Assembly: GCA_039619475.1 (NCBI GenBank)
Contig: CM077115.1
Coordinates: 510,156,815-510,220,814, forward strand
Length of the DNA stretch: 64,000 bases
Direction: 5' to 3'
DNA from: Icerya purchasi
Taxonomy: Eukaryota > Arthropoda > Insecta > Hemiptera > Monophlebidae
Shown here: positions 21,430-35,035 of the stretch, one piece after another
Layout of the letters: each line of letters opens with the position of its first letter
How positions within the stretch are numbered: the stretch's first letter is position 1
Position numbers and translations under genes: made by a program
The notes under the pieces: model-generated
What the model was told of the DNA's origin: nothing
What the model saw: only the letters and a program-made list of their open reading frames with translations
Databases searched by the model: none

Positions 21430-23420
21430 CGGAAAAATGAAAAGAATATATATGTATACAATACATATGATGGGTAAAAAGAACAGTTGGGTAGAGGTTA
21501 GATTTTAATAACATACTGTATGATTCTTTCGAAAACATACAATGGAATGGAAAAAAGGGGCATGATATTAATTTTGGTAACATGGTGGTATATTTAAACT
21601 AATTTTGTCTCATAATATTGAATTTCGATAATGTCCAGCAGGAGAGAAATGATATGAAGGTTTCGATGAAAGTAAAACGAACGAAGTGCTTCTGTAGTAT
21701 CTTGCAATAGTGATGAAACACAAAAAATTATGTGCAATTGGTAAAAATAATCTGAAGGAATAGTTAATTTTTAGTAATAAAGTAGTGTGCTTGATCTGAT
21801 TTTGAAACATGCAGCAGGATTTTTTCAGAAATGTACAACAGAATAGAAAAAGGAATTGATATTAAAATGATATGAGGGATTAGTTAATTTTTATACTGAA
21901 ACAGTAGACTAATTTTGAAAATTCATGATAGGTTCCTGGAGGAATGTGTTTCAAAATGTAGCGATACCAATAAATTAGAATACCAATATATTGCTTGTTC
22001 GATGGTGCAAAATAATTTAAAAAAAAAAAATTATTTCACGATGCAATCATAAGGATTGGAATCGTCATGCATGTAGACAACGATGTGCTTTTCGCAGGTT
22101 AGGACCCTTCGCAAACAGCGAAGAAAAAAAAATTAAATGATAAAAAAAAATATGTATAATAGGCAAAAAAAGAATGGTGGATGAGAGACATGAGGTAAGT
22201 TTTTGATATTGGGATAGTATACTCGGATTTATTTATAATACTGATTCGGGAAATTTAGAAACAAATAACCAGATCGGCACAGTGTGATGGGTCAAGGATG
22301 GAGTTACTATCAGGCATCCATACAGGAAAAACATAAATGAATTAAGAAAAATATATGTACAATAGAAAAAAAGTGGATGTACGGCAGGGAGATTTATTGT
22401 TGCAAATGTTAAAATATACTTAGGCTAATTTTATAATATTTATGCATAATCGGAATTTTTGGAAACAGATCGCCGTATATTTATGAAGTGAAGGGAATTT
22501 CTTCGTAATTTTCGAAAAAACAGGATTTTAATGAGATTGATAACGAAGGATGTATAAAGGTATATATGATGATATCGAGAAGACAATTGACTGCGCCGTA
22601 CGTTTGTGTGCGAAAGGTGTGCGTTGAAATAGGAACCATACGAACTGTAAAATCCGGTTTCAACGGTGCTCGCTTGTGCGGGAACGGACAGTGCGCTTTT
22701 ACAATTGTTGCAGGTGCGCTGGGGGGAAAAATTACAAAAGATCGGGAAAATTTTTAGAGGCGGAAAAATAAAATATATACGAACTTATTTTTAACACTTA
22801 AGCTCCGAATTTGAAAAAAAAAAATGCTGCGGTACTAGCTGAGGGCAAGGGGCTTTATCAAACTCTGAAAAGTTATGATAGGGAATTTGGGTCGTGAGGA
22901 GCAATTGAGAGCTAAGTTTAGACTTCAGGGTTTCATGGGCCAATTTTGATATGTTTATACTTACGCTCGGAAATTTAAAAAATCGCTGCGGCGCCGTGCA
23001 ATCGATGTTGGTTACTTGACAAGGCGCGTGTTTGTATAGTATACAGTTGGTACATTTTCATGGTGGTCAAGACTGGCGGACTTGGGAAAAAAAAAATATA
23101 ATGAACGATGGAGAATCTAGCGGTGGCGGTGTTAGCGTCAATGGCGTGTGTTCAGAAGCTTAGACGGTTGCGTACGATCGGTGTCGACGGCGCGGAAACG
23201 CGCGTTCGTATGTGCGGTCAGCAAGCTTCTGCAGCGATTGATAAAAATTATGAACGATCGGAAATTTAGGCTGAGCAAGAAAGGGAAGGGAAATTTTTTG
23301 AAAATGGTAAAATATGCTTCCGCATAATACTTAGGCTTGAAATTTTGGAATAAAATCACGGCGGTAAGCAGGTGGCCTGAAGTATTGGTTATTATAACAG
23401 TACAAAATCTAAAATGCGAA
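21430..23420. repeat. Diverged tandem-repeat-like region
   Basis: A composite motif recurs: a segment like ATGTACAATAGAAAAAAAG, then a GATATTA/TTAAAAT segment, then CTTAGGCTAATTTTATAAT, then TCGGAATTTTTGGAAAC. Recognisable starts are near 21535, 21831, 22149 and 22351 (spacing about 200-320 bases). Weaker versions of the second half occur near 22790, 22960 and 23330. The plus strand is purine-rich throughout. No coding potential. It may be an old satellite-like array or the subterminal repeats of a transposon. Confidence 0.4.
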
Positions 23421-23760
23421 TAAAAGAACTTCAAATGACTAAAACATTTAGTTTACATTTTTTTCTTCCCGCCGATGTCTTATTTGTCTTTGTTACATTT
23501 GTTATGAATACAGTATAAGCAGTTAAAGTAATGAAAACATTTGGCCATTATTGAAATTAAATTAAATTCAAAATAGAATAAAAGCGAAAAAGATGAAATT
23601 CGCCGCCTTACCAACAACGCGATATATACTATAAATTTTATGTTCATTGTTGTATTAATTATTAAAACTATTTTATTAATCTTAATTTGATAACTTGTCC
23701 TATTATACATAACGTTGTATTGTACAATATAATGTAAAATTTTTGAAATATGAACATTAA

Positions 23761-26355
23761 GGGGAGATCCTGCTTTAGAAGATCAATAAAATCGATTTTT
23801 TTTTTTTATTTCCTAAATCGATAGATAGACTATCCAAGCATATATTCCCAAAGTTACGAATGTCAATTCGAAGTACTTTTAAAGATACAAAGCTGAACGA
23901 AACGGAGCGTCAATCAGGTGTAGCGCATTCAGCCAGACTCGGGCGCTCTTTCCGACCTTGCCTCTTCTACTCCGTTAGAACAGTTATCTCTGCACGTGTT
24001 TCTACTTTGAGCTTCCGTCAGCCCGACGCAGGTGCTCTCCCCGCCCTTCTATCTTCTAAGATAACAGTTGTCTGTGCACGTGTTTCTACTTTGAGCTTCT
24101 AATATCAACGGTCAGTTCTGCTCCGATTCTTGGCGCATACATATCGTTAAACATCATGGTAAGCTATCCAAAAGGTGAAAAATCAACTTCCAAACGGACT
24201 TCAAAGTCGCATAAACGAAAATTTCACGATAATCGATTTACAAGTAAAGACAATGAAGACTTGGATACGAGTGCCAGTGCGAAAAAATTGTCAACTGCCA
24301 GCTGCGAGAATGTAATTGTGAATTCGCTTCATTGTTATCGCATTATCGAATTCTTGACAGTTTTTCATACGATTGCTGATATTGTAGTCTGCAGATTGTG
24401 AAAACGAAGTATTAAGTTTGAAGAGTGCGGGCACCGAGATTTAAGTTTCAAAATTGTTTTATCGTGTATATGTGGGCGAAGAGAAATTAATTCAGGACCG
24501 TTGCTACCTACCGGTTACGAAATAAACAGACGGATCGTGTTCATTATGAGGTTACTTGGTATTTCACGAGAAGGCATCAATGTATTTTGTGGCCTCATGG
24601 ATCTGTGCCAAGGGCTGGCGAAATCAACATATGATAAAATAGTGCAGCACCTTTCATGTTTGAAAAGGTCAGTGAGAAAGCTGTCAAAGAAGAGTGGGAA
24701 AAATGTTGAGAAAGAAAAAATCGAAACTCATTTGAAAGTGTCTGGCGAATGATCCTGGAAAAACATTGTATGATGTGACAACTCTCATTGTATACTACTC
24801 CAGCAAAATAATCGACCTTATCTTAAAAAGTGTATATTGCCAGGCATGTGTACCTTATCAAAAAAAACCATTAAATGATGACAAATTTGAAGAGTCATTC
24901 TCGCAAAATTATGAAGGTTCAGCAGGGAAGATGGAGGTAGATTCTATAATGGAAATGTTTTTGAGATCCGAAGAAAAATTCGGCGTGACGTGCACCAATA
25001 ATATTGGTGACGTCGATTCTAAAACTTCTGTAGCTATTTTGAAAACAAATCCATATGGTAACGATTTCCCCGTTACAAAAAGTGAGTGTGTGGGACATGT
25101 ACAAAAACGAATGGGTACGCGTCTCTGAAATATAAGAAAAAAAGAGAAGCTCGCTGGTAAGAGGCGGCTAACGCAAATTATCATAAAAAAGTTAAGAATT
25201 TATTATGGTTTGGCAATTAGAAGAAATATTGATTCTGTCCAAGAAATGAAAAAAGCTGCGATAGCAACGCTAAATCATTATTGCTCCACAGACAAATCGC
25301 CTCGACACGAAAATTGTCAAACCGGAAATGCAAGTTGGTGTGAATGGCACAAAGCTGAATGCACCAATTAATTACGATATTTTGAACATCCTGCTCGATT
25401 GATTGAGGAAAAAATTGAGGAGCACGTCCGCCCGATTTATGAAGAACTATCAAATGACAACCTTTTAATGAGATGTTTAGCCGGTCACACGTAAAATTCG
25501 AACGAGTCGTTCAACTCAATGGTCTGGCGCATCAATCCGAAGCACTTGAATTCCGGCCAAAAAGTCGTTGAAATAGCCGCCTACTTGACTGCAGGCATGT
25601 TTAATAAAGAATATTCAGCGATTTTGAATACTATGCGGTTGCTGCGTTTGAATATTGGCCAGCAATGCAAAATTGCTGATACCGCCGACGCGCAACGGAT
25701 CGAAAGAGAAAATAGGGCCAGTCACTTATGGGGCTCGTACTGCTTGTAGACTCGAATGAGTTTTTGAGGAAGCAGATGGAACCAGGAATAGCTGATTAGC
25801 CGATCATTAGCGTAAGAAACAAAGATTTATATATTCTCTTATTGAAAACTTTAAAACGCGTTTTTCGAGTTTTCGTTTTTTTAAAATTTTTCTGATTTGG
25901 CGGGCGCGATAGCAAAAAAGCTAAACGACCTATTGACATGAACAAAAATTTATTCTCTTCAGTATTGAATTCTCTTCTATGTGATTAAAAAAACACTTTT
26001 TTCTTATTAAGCCTGAATAAGTCATAATTTCCCAATTATTTTCAGTTTTTTTTTTAGTTCACCCAGAAGAAAAATGTATATTAGAAATTTATTTGATTTT
26101 TATGTTTCTGACAAGAATTACGAACTGCATCTTTCTCGCCAATTTGCGAACTACAGTAAGAAGACGTTCTAAGAAAAGGTCATTGCTCTGCAGTTTATTA
26201 TTATATCTACTTAACAAAAATTATTTACGCACTTTAAATACGTAAGAAAATATACCCCAAAGTTTGCTAGGCTAAGTTGTTTTTTTCTCTTCCAAAAAAA
26301 AAAAAAATCCTGAAAAAATAGCTTTTTTAGGTCTTCTAAAGCAGGATCCTCCCCC
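23761..26355 (+). mobile_element. Mutator-like (MULE) DNA transposon, 2.6 kb, with TIRs
   Basis: The left terminus GGGGAGATCCTGCTTTAGAA at 23761 is matched by the right terminus 26331-26355, whose reverse complement is GGGGGAGGATCCTGCTTTAG followed by AAGAC. TIRs are therefore about 25 bp with a small indel. The interior encodes a transposase of the family often annotated in insects as Mutator-like transposase domain protein. The flanks are TTAA on the left and CTAA on the right. A clear longer target-site duplication was not found. Confidence 0.75.
24156..25749 (+). pseudogene. Mutator-like transposase domain protein, broken
   Basis: Starts MVSYPKGEKSTSKRTSKSHK (basic N-terminus). It then runs in pieces: EINRRIVFIMRLLGISREGI near 24520; AGKMEVDSIMEMFLRSEEKF with IGDVDSKT at 24919-25020; ECVGHVQKRMGTRL at 25085-25126; YYGLAIRRNIDSV near 25201; and NESFNSMVWRINPKHL with KVVEIAAYLTAGMFN at 25501-25605. 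These are the hallmark blocks of this insect transposase family, in the correct order. At least four stops or frame changes separate them (near 24399, 24750, 25126, 25369 and 25492), so it is not functional. Confidence 0.8.
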
Positions 26356-28789
26356 TAAGGTATCGACAAAATTGTAATTCGCTGATGAGTCAGTTGCATT
26401 ATAAACTATTTGGGAATGTTTCCGAAATGCCGGTTTCTCAAGAACTGAAGTGATGATATATTGATGAATTCGGAAACCTCGTAATCTGTATCTTATATTA
26501 AATTATAAATAAAAGAAAAAAATATATATGTATATTAAGTAAAAGTACAGCGTGAAAAGTGACTGAGTGCGTGAATGCGCCGGAACCAATTGTCAGCTCT
26601 GGGGGTAAATGGACCGTTGTCGATCGTTGCTGTTGATGGATGCGCGCTGTGATCGGTCAGTGGATACTCGATTGGTATATCGGCTATGGGGAAGGAGACG
26701 GATTCTGAAAGAAAGGAAATTAGAGTAAAATTCTGGAAAAAAAGAAAACTGTATAACAGTTAAGTTCTGAACGGAGTCTCGCTGAGTTTTTGTCGAGTCT
26801 TGTTTGGTGTTATGGATTTCTCGTCCGAAAAAGGTTCGTAGAGTTGCAACATCTGCGAGGAATAGGCAAACAGTTTCAAAAACAGTATTCCCCGAAAGAT
26901 ATACGAAGGAAGATGATCCAGCAAGGTATTAGTAATCAGATCGTTTAGAATTCCAAGTTGACGATTTGCAAAGTCCGGATTACAAAAGTGTATAAATTCG
27001 ATTACCTCATCTTCGCTACGTATTTGTCAGGAATCACGAACGTACGTCCGCCTGCCAATGAGGTGTATCAACCAACTAGCAGCAGATGCATACAATTTAT
27101 TTTTAACAATTTTTGTTTTGTTTTATATATTCGTATGTGTAAATATCCAGTAATTATGGTCCCAAAAGATTTATTTTAGTTAAAAAAAACAACTAATTTA
27201 AGCTAATCATAATAATAATAATTCAATAATTTTAATAATAAAAGAAAGAGTAAAAATTAAAATTTCAAATAAAAAGTTGAATACGTCCACGGGGGGTATT
27301 TCAGACCGTGGTGGCATTCCTGAGAGCGCAAATGAATAAAAATACGTAGCACTGTTACAATTGGCATCCGTGGTGGAGACAGAGACTAAACGTAAAATCG
27401 TTTCAATCTGTACGCAATCGATTTGTTCTTACGTAAGATGTCGTTGCAGTTGTTTTCAAATTATATCTGCCTAAACGCGCTGGTACTTAACTAAAATTAA
27501 CATTTTTTCAAAAAAGAAAAAAAAAAAACTAGGAGTATTTTACTTTGAAATTATTATTTTTTAAACTTTAGAAAATTACATTTTTGGCACCGATACAATG
27601 CGCGTGTTTATATAATTGTATACAGAAACTTGTTAACGTATGGGCTATCATTTTGCTTTTTAAGTTTTTCCTAACAATTATAAATGAACTTAATTTAGTC
27701 AATAGTAAGTATTCGGATTAGTTATGCGACCATTAGTGAAATGATATGGTTCTAGAAATTTAACTTACTTTGTTTAAAAAATCATGAAAATACGCGTCTA
27801 ATAAGGCCTGATGTATAAAAATTAAAGAATTTTAGTTTTAAAAAATGTTTATTAAATAAAAGACCTATATAAATTTTTGATTTATATTTATGTATATATT
27901 TACAAAAATCGTATGTAGAAAATTTAATTTTCAATAGCGGTACATAATTTGCAACATCTGAAGCATGAGGCGACACAGTTAAACTAATGTTTTTCCTAAC
28001 CGCCGATGAACACACATTTAGCATTGACCCTATTTAGAAATCGGTAAAAATTTCTTTGTATTGATGTTCGATGATATCATCATGCGTCTTCTTTTGCGAG
28101 TAATACTTTAGTGGGCAGTTCGTTTATGCGTAACAAAAGAAAAGAACTCGTGTTTCCTATTTATTGAGCAAAGGATGAACGATCTTGGCCCTAAATCGAA
28201 ATTAGAAACTTTGTTCACTGAACGTTATAAAGAAATTTACGGATTACGCAATGATGGAGTTTAGTATAGACAGTGCACGGAAAATTTTTTTCAATTATTC
28301 GGGTTGGATAGTTTTATCATACGCGTACGTAGATGTACTATTAAACAAACAAGCATAAAAAAAAGTTCGAATGTTTCTATAGGTTTCGAAAAATCTTAAA
28401 GACAGAACTACTGATTAAAAACAAAAGTCAACAGCTGTGTATCAACATCTAGCATCATTATTATTATTTATGGGCATCATTAAATGCTCGGAAACCGAAT
28501 TATAAAAATCAAAATGGTAATTAAGGAAAAGAGTAACCAAGCATTACACATCACATTCGAGTAGCTCAGCATGCCCCTTTGGAATTTGTATTACATGTAC
28601 AAAAATCTTTGCTAGCAAAAAATCTTTTGTTCTTTTGTCACGAAGTTTATATCTCTGAGTCCGGCTGGCGGGTTTGGTTTCCGTAGGTCGATATATCTAT
28701 CTTTTTCCTTTTCAGCGTATATGTTTTTTTTTTATTTTATTTTTTTTTTTTGGGGCTCGTCAATCAGGCAGGGGCCTTCATTCAGAAAC
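26356..28789. other. Intronic sequence, no gene identified
   Basis: 26500-26900 resembles, in composition and in a few short words, the purine-rich repeat region left of the Mutator-like element, which could mean that the element inserted into that array. 27000-28790 is AT-rich with only short unsupported open frames. Confidence 0.4.
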
Positions 28790-29220
28790 AATGAAAACAG
28801 GAAATCGAGCAGTTACATTTTGATGCGATCAGACATTGCTAGTAGGAAAAGGAACAAACAAAGGGAACGATATGTGGAGAAGGAAAAGACAGGATACAGG
28901 AGGCACAATACGGAGTAGGAATATCAGTTCGCAGCAAACTGGAATAGAAAGCAGAACGCTTAATAGGAAGAAATGAACACTTAATAAACACATGATCGGC
29001 ATCGCAAACATGCTCTTCGTTTGGGCGGAGAGTCATTGAAAATCTGTAAAAGAAACGGTAGAGGTCTAATGATATAAGGCAAACTGCTTAAATCGCAGTT
29101 AAGTAAGTCATTGATAACTGTTTTTAGGCTGTGAATGCGGTAAACTTTAACGTTCTTTTTTATTTCAAACTTATACTGCTCGGTTGTGTTTGAGCACATG
29201 TTCTACCTCGGACTCGACTT
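28790..29220 (-). pseudogene. LINE C-terminal remnant (RNase H-bearing type)
   Basis: On the minus strand two overlapping frames give CDADHVFIKCSFLPIKRSAF, followed by YSSLLRTDIPTPYCASCIL and SFPSPHIVPFVC, preceded by SLPYIIRPLPFLLQIFNDSP. The order (a zinc-knuckle-like C-x-x-x-H-x-x-x-x-C, then a hydrophobic tail of the form F-L-x-x-R-x-x-x-Y) matches the very end of I/Jockey-type LINE proteins. It is short and frame-shifted, so the clade is uncertain. Confidence 0.4.
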
Positions 29221-30629
29221 AGCCATTTTGCTCTTACTAATTTTCTATACGAGCATTCGTGGATTATATTAAAACACTTACGGCCATGTTTGTTTAATGT
29301 TTCTCTGTTGCAAGAAGAGTAATATTAATTTATTTAAATAATTTTGGCGGATGACGTATATATCTTTGCCTAATTACTGTTTTTTTTTTATCTTTAAATA
29401 TATGTAAAAAGAGATAAAGAAGAAGTGAAAAGAAGAGAAAAATAAATCAAATTAATTCGATAGCGACTAAATAGTTTATGGTTGGGTCGAAAAAAAAAAA
29501 AAAAATCACCGCCCGTTTTATGATATCTAAAGAGTTGACTTATTTTTTAAATCGACGTCTTTTCATCATTAAAATATAGAAAAACTACGGAACCCGGAAT
29601 TTTAGAATTTAGGAGCCCACATTTTGAAACACGTGTCAAGCTACAAAGTAGAAAATTTAAAATAAGTACACAGCTTGTTAGTAGGTGGGTTTTTTTTTTT
29701 TTTAAGATGATGTATTTTGACATTATATTATAAAAATATATATAAAACCGACAAATTTTAAAATTAAGGGCCCAAATTTTAAAATAGAAGAAGAATCTAC
29801 GAGAGTGACAGAAAGAAAACGAATCTGAAATCATTTCAGTAAATATTAGTTACCTCTTGAAACGTAAATTTTGAAGAAACAATTATAGTTAATATCTCAT
29901 TTTGAAGAGCATTAAATTTAAAACGTTTCTTTGATTTTAGTTTTTGAGATATTTTAATTCAAACTTAATTTTTTCGAATCGAAGGATTCATGTTCGTCTT
30001 TTTTAAAAAAACTGCCACCGTGTTCACACTCTAGAATCGTTTTATTTTAAAAAATTGCGGAGTGAAAAAAAAATCGATGGATATAACAATAAAAATAGCT
30101 AAATAGAAAATGAAAGGAAATAAATCATTTGCAAAGTGACAACTAATTGAAATATCAAATTTCATCGTGAGTAAGAAAATTAAATTAAAATGCGCTGTTT
30201 TTCCAACGCAACAGTACTGATAATATAGTCATTTTTAGTACGAGCCTCTTTGCAGAAGTGTGGTGATATTTTGTGAATTATTAATAATTGTTCTGATAAA
30301 AAAAAAAAAAAACAACAAAAAAACCGATATTCATGTGAGCGTAGCCAGAAGATTCTGAACACATATTCTTTTACTGCTACATAAACAGGCATATGTCTGT
30401 TTTGTTAATCTTAGTTTATTCATATTTTTTCTTTTCTCACCAAAACGATGATTCGCCTGCATTATACTTCACTTCTCTATTTATCATTTTTATACTGCTT
30501 ACATAAGGCTCAGTGCAGTGTAGCTACACGATTATTTGATATAATCTGTAACAATTACGTAATTTAAGTATATACATGATACGGAACACCACTCATTGAT
30601 AGGATAGCAGATTCATGATTCTTATTATA
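29221..30629. other. AT-rich intron, no gene
   Basis: Homopolymer-rich sequence with poly-A at 29490-29505 and 30299-30312. The T-rich stretch 29880-30110 resembles others near 37.2 and 50.2 kb in style but no alignment was possible by eye. Confidence 0.5.
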
Positions 30630-31924
30630 AGGTCTGACAATGAAGTAATGAAGACTCGATAGAAAATCAGGTATATTTAACAATTTAGGTACATCAATAT
30701 ATGATCCCCATTAAAATACTCACCTTTTGTAGCTACACACTGATTTCAGCGCTTCTTTTTCCAGTTTTCATAACACTTCTGGACAGCTTCAAATGACATT
30801 TTTCTGAGTAGCCTCGTCACGGACTGTTGGATGCTACCTATCGACTCAAAATGTGTTCCTTTCATGACTTGTTTGACCCGAGAAAACAGGAAAAAGTTGC
30901 ACGATGACATGTCCGGAAAATACGGGGATTATGGCAGCACTAGCATGCTCTTCAAAGTCAAAAACTGCGTCACACTGAAGGCGTGATGTTATGGCGCATT
31001 GTCGTCATGAAGGATACATGTTTTCACAATCTGTGAACGAACTACGACCCTTTTTCGCACCCCGTTCGAGTACTTTGAGGTAGAAATGTTGAATCGCAGC
31101 CTATTGAGGTAGCGCATATTCCATTTGCACCATCCCTTTGTTATCAAAGAAGCAAATTATTATTGTTTTGATTTTTGACTTGCTCATTTTTGCTTTTTTT
31201 TTGGACTGACTGAGACTGAGCCAGGAAATGGTCACTGTTGACTTTACCGCTTTGTCTCCGGATCATACTGAAAAAACCAAGTTTTGTCGTCGATAATTAC
31301 GTGATCTAGAAGAGTTGGATCATTTTCAACCTCTTCAAAGACATTCACTCGTGTTTTTGTTGCTCCGAAATTGTACAAGGTTGTTTCCTAGACAAATCTT
31401 GAACTAAAATCTTTTTGTCTCGCGGTTAATGTTCATCTGCCAACATTCGAACAGTTAATCTCCGATTTTGACGCACAGGAGTGCGCACACACTCCGCGTT
31501 GTCGTCAGTTCGAACTTCAGTCGGTCTTTCAGTTCGCAGCTCATCTTCGATACATTCTCGACCGTTTTGAAACCTTTTATGATGCCACATTAGTATACCT
31601 AAACTCTATTCGAGGCTTCATCGCCAAAAACACTTTGACACCACTTTATCAAACGCTTTTTCGCATACTCGCTGAGTTTTGTGCAAAAGTTTATTTGCAC
31701 AGCGCCGCTCTAAATAATGTCATTTCATAATCATAACACAAGCAGCACGTACACAAACTTCAACAGTATACAACTGAGGAACTAATGTACGTTCGAGGTT
31801 GGCTAAATTGTTTGTCGATAGAGAAGGGATAGACGGTTAACCTGACGGGGTTTCAGTTTCAGGTTCGCAGTGTTATCGCATGCGCTGGAAAAAATCAGCC
31901 TCACTAATTAATTTTCAGACCGTG
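30630..31924 (-). mobile_element. mariner-type DNA transposon 2, about 1.3 kb
   Basis: Left end AGGTCTGACAATGAAGTAAT and right end (reverse complement) CACGGTCTGAAAATTAATTA form short diverged TIRs, with TA on both sides (30628-30629 and 31925-31926). Length is normal for mariner. The transposase is read on the minus strand, against the host gene. Confidence 0.75.
30735..31760 (-). pseudogene. Transposase of mariner 2 (SETMAR-type mariner family), degraded
   Basis: Minus-strand blocks in order: NVFEEVENDPTLLDHVIIDD then KTWFFQYDPETKR (normally GDETW...YDPETKRQS), near 31360-31245; HDDNAP at about 31000; and FFLFSRVKQVMKGTHFESIG with SIQQSVTRLLRKMSFEAVQ and CYENWKKKR ending near 30745. These are landmarks of the insect mariner transposases related to the SETMAR transposase domain. 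The first catalytic D is retained in DDK, but E is replaced by K, and stops and frameshifts are numerous. Inactive. Confidence 0.75.
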
Positions 31925-34900
31925 TATATTCTCGGCTTTTCTCGGAGTCATTTCAAAGAAATAAGGAAGTGATTAATGCTTATTTGAATTAATGCAAAAT
32001 ACGCCGCTTATTCAGTTTAAAATTATTTGAATAAATAACTATACGAAAAAGGTCCAATATATTAATATAAAATCTGAAATGTACTTTTTTAAATTTTTTT
32101 TATATTTAAAATTTTATATTAATATGCCGAGTGTTTTTTTTTTTTTTTGTTTAATTATTTATTCAAATAATTCATTTTTACATTAAATGCGTGATAAATG
32201 TCTGCAATCAGTTTGATGTTTCGGCTCAAAAAAACAGTTTCGGAAGAAAATGCGATTTAGATTTTCTACCATAATTCAGTTCATACAGCAGTATCATTAC
32301 TTTTTAATGTGAAAAATTTGATACAGAAAAAAGATAATAGAGTCTTTGGCTTTTTAGCCTTTTTTTCTAATGCATATTAGTTTCCGTATTTCTCGATTAA
32401 AACGACTAATATTTTTTTCTTCAAATGCGAAACTGATCATTTTTTTAATGATGTTTTACAATTCCTATTACGCAATGACACACAAGTCAGTTTATTTTTA
32501 TTATATGCTGCTGACACAAGCCGGTTTAGTTAGTATGATTTTTGTAATTTTGTGGCAGCTGGGTTCGATTTATTATTACGAATACTGTTGGGAAACTTTA
32601 CAGGGTCAGTTGTTAAACAAGCGGGAGGCTAAAGTATATTCAATGTTTAAGACTTGAGGAAGGTATTAAACATGGTTGTCGCCAGCGGGCGACAAAGGGG
32701 GGCAGGTGTCCGGAGCCTTGAAACTTTTTAATCAACTGGCCATGATGAGTATTCATAGGCGCGTAATCATGGACAATTTGGAAGATTTTTATAATAAAGT
32801 AGTAGAACAATTTGCCAGAAACCCACGAAAATTATGTTTTAATCAAGATTTTATTCTTGTTTGATAAAATATTAAGCCTTTACAACGTATAAATTTTATT
32901 TTTCCCATAACTCATATCCTCTTTCTATCATCTTATCTCCCCCTGGCGGCTGGCGACACCCTTGGTATTAAAAATACACTTTTTAATTGTCGGTTAGTTT
33001 AAAATGATAAAAAATTTCGAGAATTTTTCAAATTTAAATATTGCACAGTTTAACCACGTCTTCAGTCTGATCATACATCAAGAAGAATTCTTCAGAGAGA
33101 GATGCGTCTGTTTCTTTTTTTGTTTTTTTTTTTAGCATTGAGTATGCATCAATTTTAAAACATACATATTGCTTTTGGCTTATCAGAGTAACAAGGATTA
33201 AAGTTAATAAATGAAAAAATTCGATGTTTTTTCCTTGATCTCTCGCGGCTACATTATGATATTTATTTGCAGTAGTTATTTTTCGTTATTTCATTTTTGT
33301 CGCGCCATTAATGCGAGGAAATTTTGCCGCCATTTCCGCTAATCTATCATCTTCGACTGTAAATAACACTTTCGGATGGACTGTATTTATAAAGAAGGCA
33401 AAACAGATGGTAAAGAAAAATAATTTTTCTTCATCAGTTGCATCTGCCTCTGTGTCTGTAATGCTCCCGAAGCAGTACACACAGCCGTGCACCAATCTGT
33501 TTTGCAGTTACCTGCAAATTACTGGTTACTGCAAGGAGTATCTGTTTCATTATTTTTCATTATAGCAATGTGCCGTGTCAAACACGTAATAGGAATTATA
33601 CCTTTGAACATAGAAAGCTGAGAGCATTTAAAATGAACAGGTAACTTAAAGTACGTATGTTTCAATGCGAGCTATATAATCCAAAATATCATTAGGATGA
33701 TACACAACAAATTAAGTTATTGCGAGGTACGCTAATATTTGCGAAATAAGAAATAATAATTTTACTATTACGAGGTATGTATTTTGATGAATGAGATGTA
33801 CTTTTTAAAAATAGTGAATCACTGACATATACAATTGTATTACGTAAAATATTTTTAAGTACTTACGATAAATCACAAAAAAGATCCAGACAAATAAAAT
33901 TTTACAAGTGGTAGAAAAAAAAAAGAAAGAAAAAAACAGTACTAAGTTGTGTGCACCAGAAAGATGTTTGCAAAAGAGAAAAAAGTATATGTGAGATCAA
34001 AATGAAAGAAATAAACAATTTGGAAACGGAAACTCAAAATATTCGAGCACATTTTAAATTAACAACTGCTACAAAAATGAAACAGGTAAAATAATGAATA
34101 TTAATGAAATTAATTAATATTGTGTAGGATGTTCTTTATTTTGTATTATCAATTTGAACAGATTTGATAATTATGATTTTAAGGGTCATTCAACGTTGAG
34201 TTTCAACCATTCTGAAGTTACCGTTGCAGCTAATTTTTCTAGCTAATCGGTACTTCATGAACTCTGCGGCCTAGTTTATTCTATTCATTTTTTATAGGAC
34301 CCAGATCGAGTGATTGGGCTGGTGGATGTAATCCTTTTAAACACATTCTTGATTAACTCGAGCTTTGCGTTTTAGATCGTTGTTCAATAGAATTTAAAGA
34401 TATTTACGGTATTCATTTTTTTGGCAGACTGATGTAAATTTGGTTTTAAAATATTCGAATATGCCTCAACAGTCAGGGGTTCCATCTGTAAGTACTAATT
34501 CTGCGACATCGTGAGCTAAGATGCAGCCCTACACCGTGAAATTATCGTTATCGTGTTGTGTAGTCGGTAGGAAATTTTATAAAAAAAAAAAAAAAAAAAT
34601 AATCTTTTGAACCACTTGTCTGTCAGAATTAAGAAGGTTATATTCGATATCTAAAGTGTAAGTCATTTCCGATGTTCAGTTTTCTTTAGCGATTGTTCAT
34701 AAGTGAATCATAAACGTTTTTTGCATTTCACATAAGTATGTAAGAGTCGACGTGTAGTTCCGCGGAAAAATTCTTTTTTAAACTATTGAACTGCTTAATA
34801 TTTTGTTTAACCTGACTTCAGATTTTTTTTTTTTTAATATTTCGAATTAAATCTAATTCGTTTGACGTTAGAATTTTCTTAAGACAAGGAGAGTGTTTTA

Positions 34901-35035
34901 AAGCTTTTTTTTTTTTTTTTTTAATTGCATTAAGACGTCATAAGCTGTGTTTCTTTTTATACTTATTATATCGCGTATATCAACAACTTTATCTTGTTCA
35001 TAAGTAAAAATAATGATTTGATATACAGTGAGTTA
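31925..35035. other. AT-rich intron, no gene identified
   Basis: Two adjacent short open frames (32370-32657 and 32676-32864) were considered and not supported. Poly-A at 34581-34600 and several T-runs (32135-32150, 34902-34921) are the only features. Confidence 0.5.

Noticed and set aside
32370..32864. Two adjacent plus-strand open frames; the first looks like a membrane receptor tail
   Set aside because: Hydrophobic composition is expected from AT-rich sequence. No chemoreceptor signature motif could be confirmed and the second frame shows no relation.
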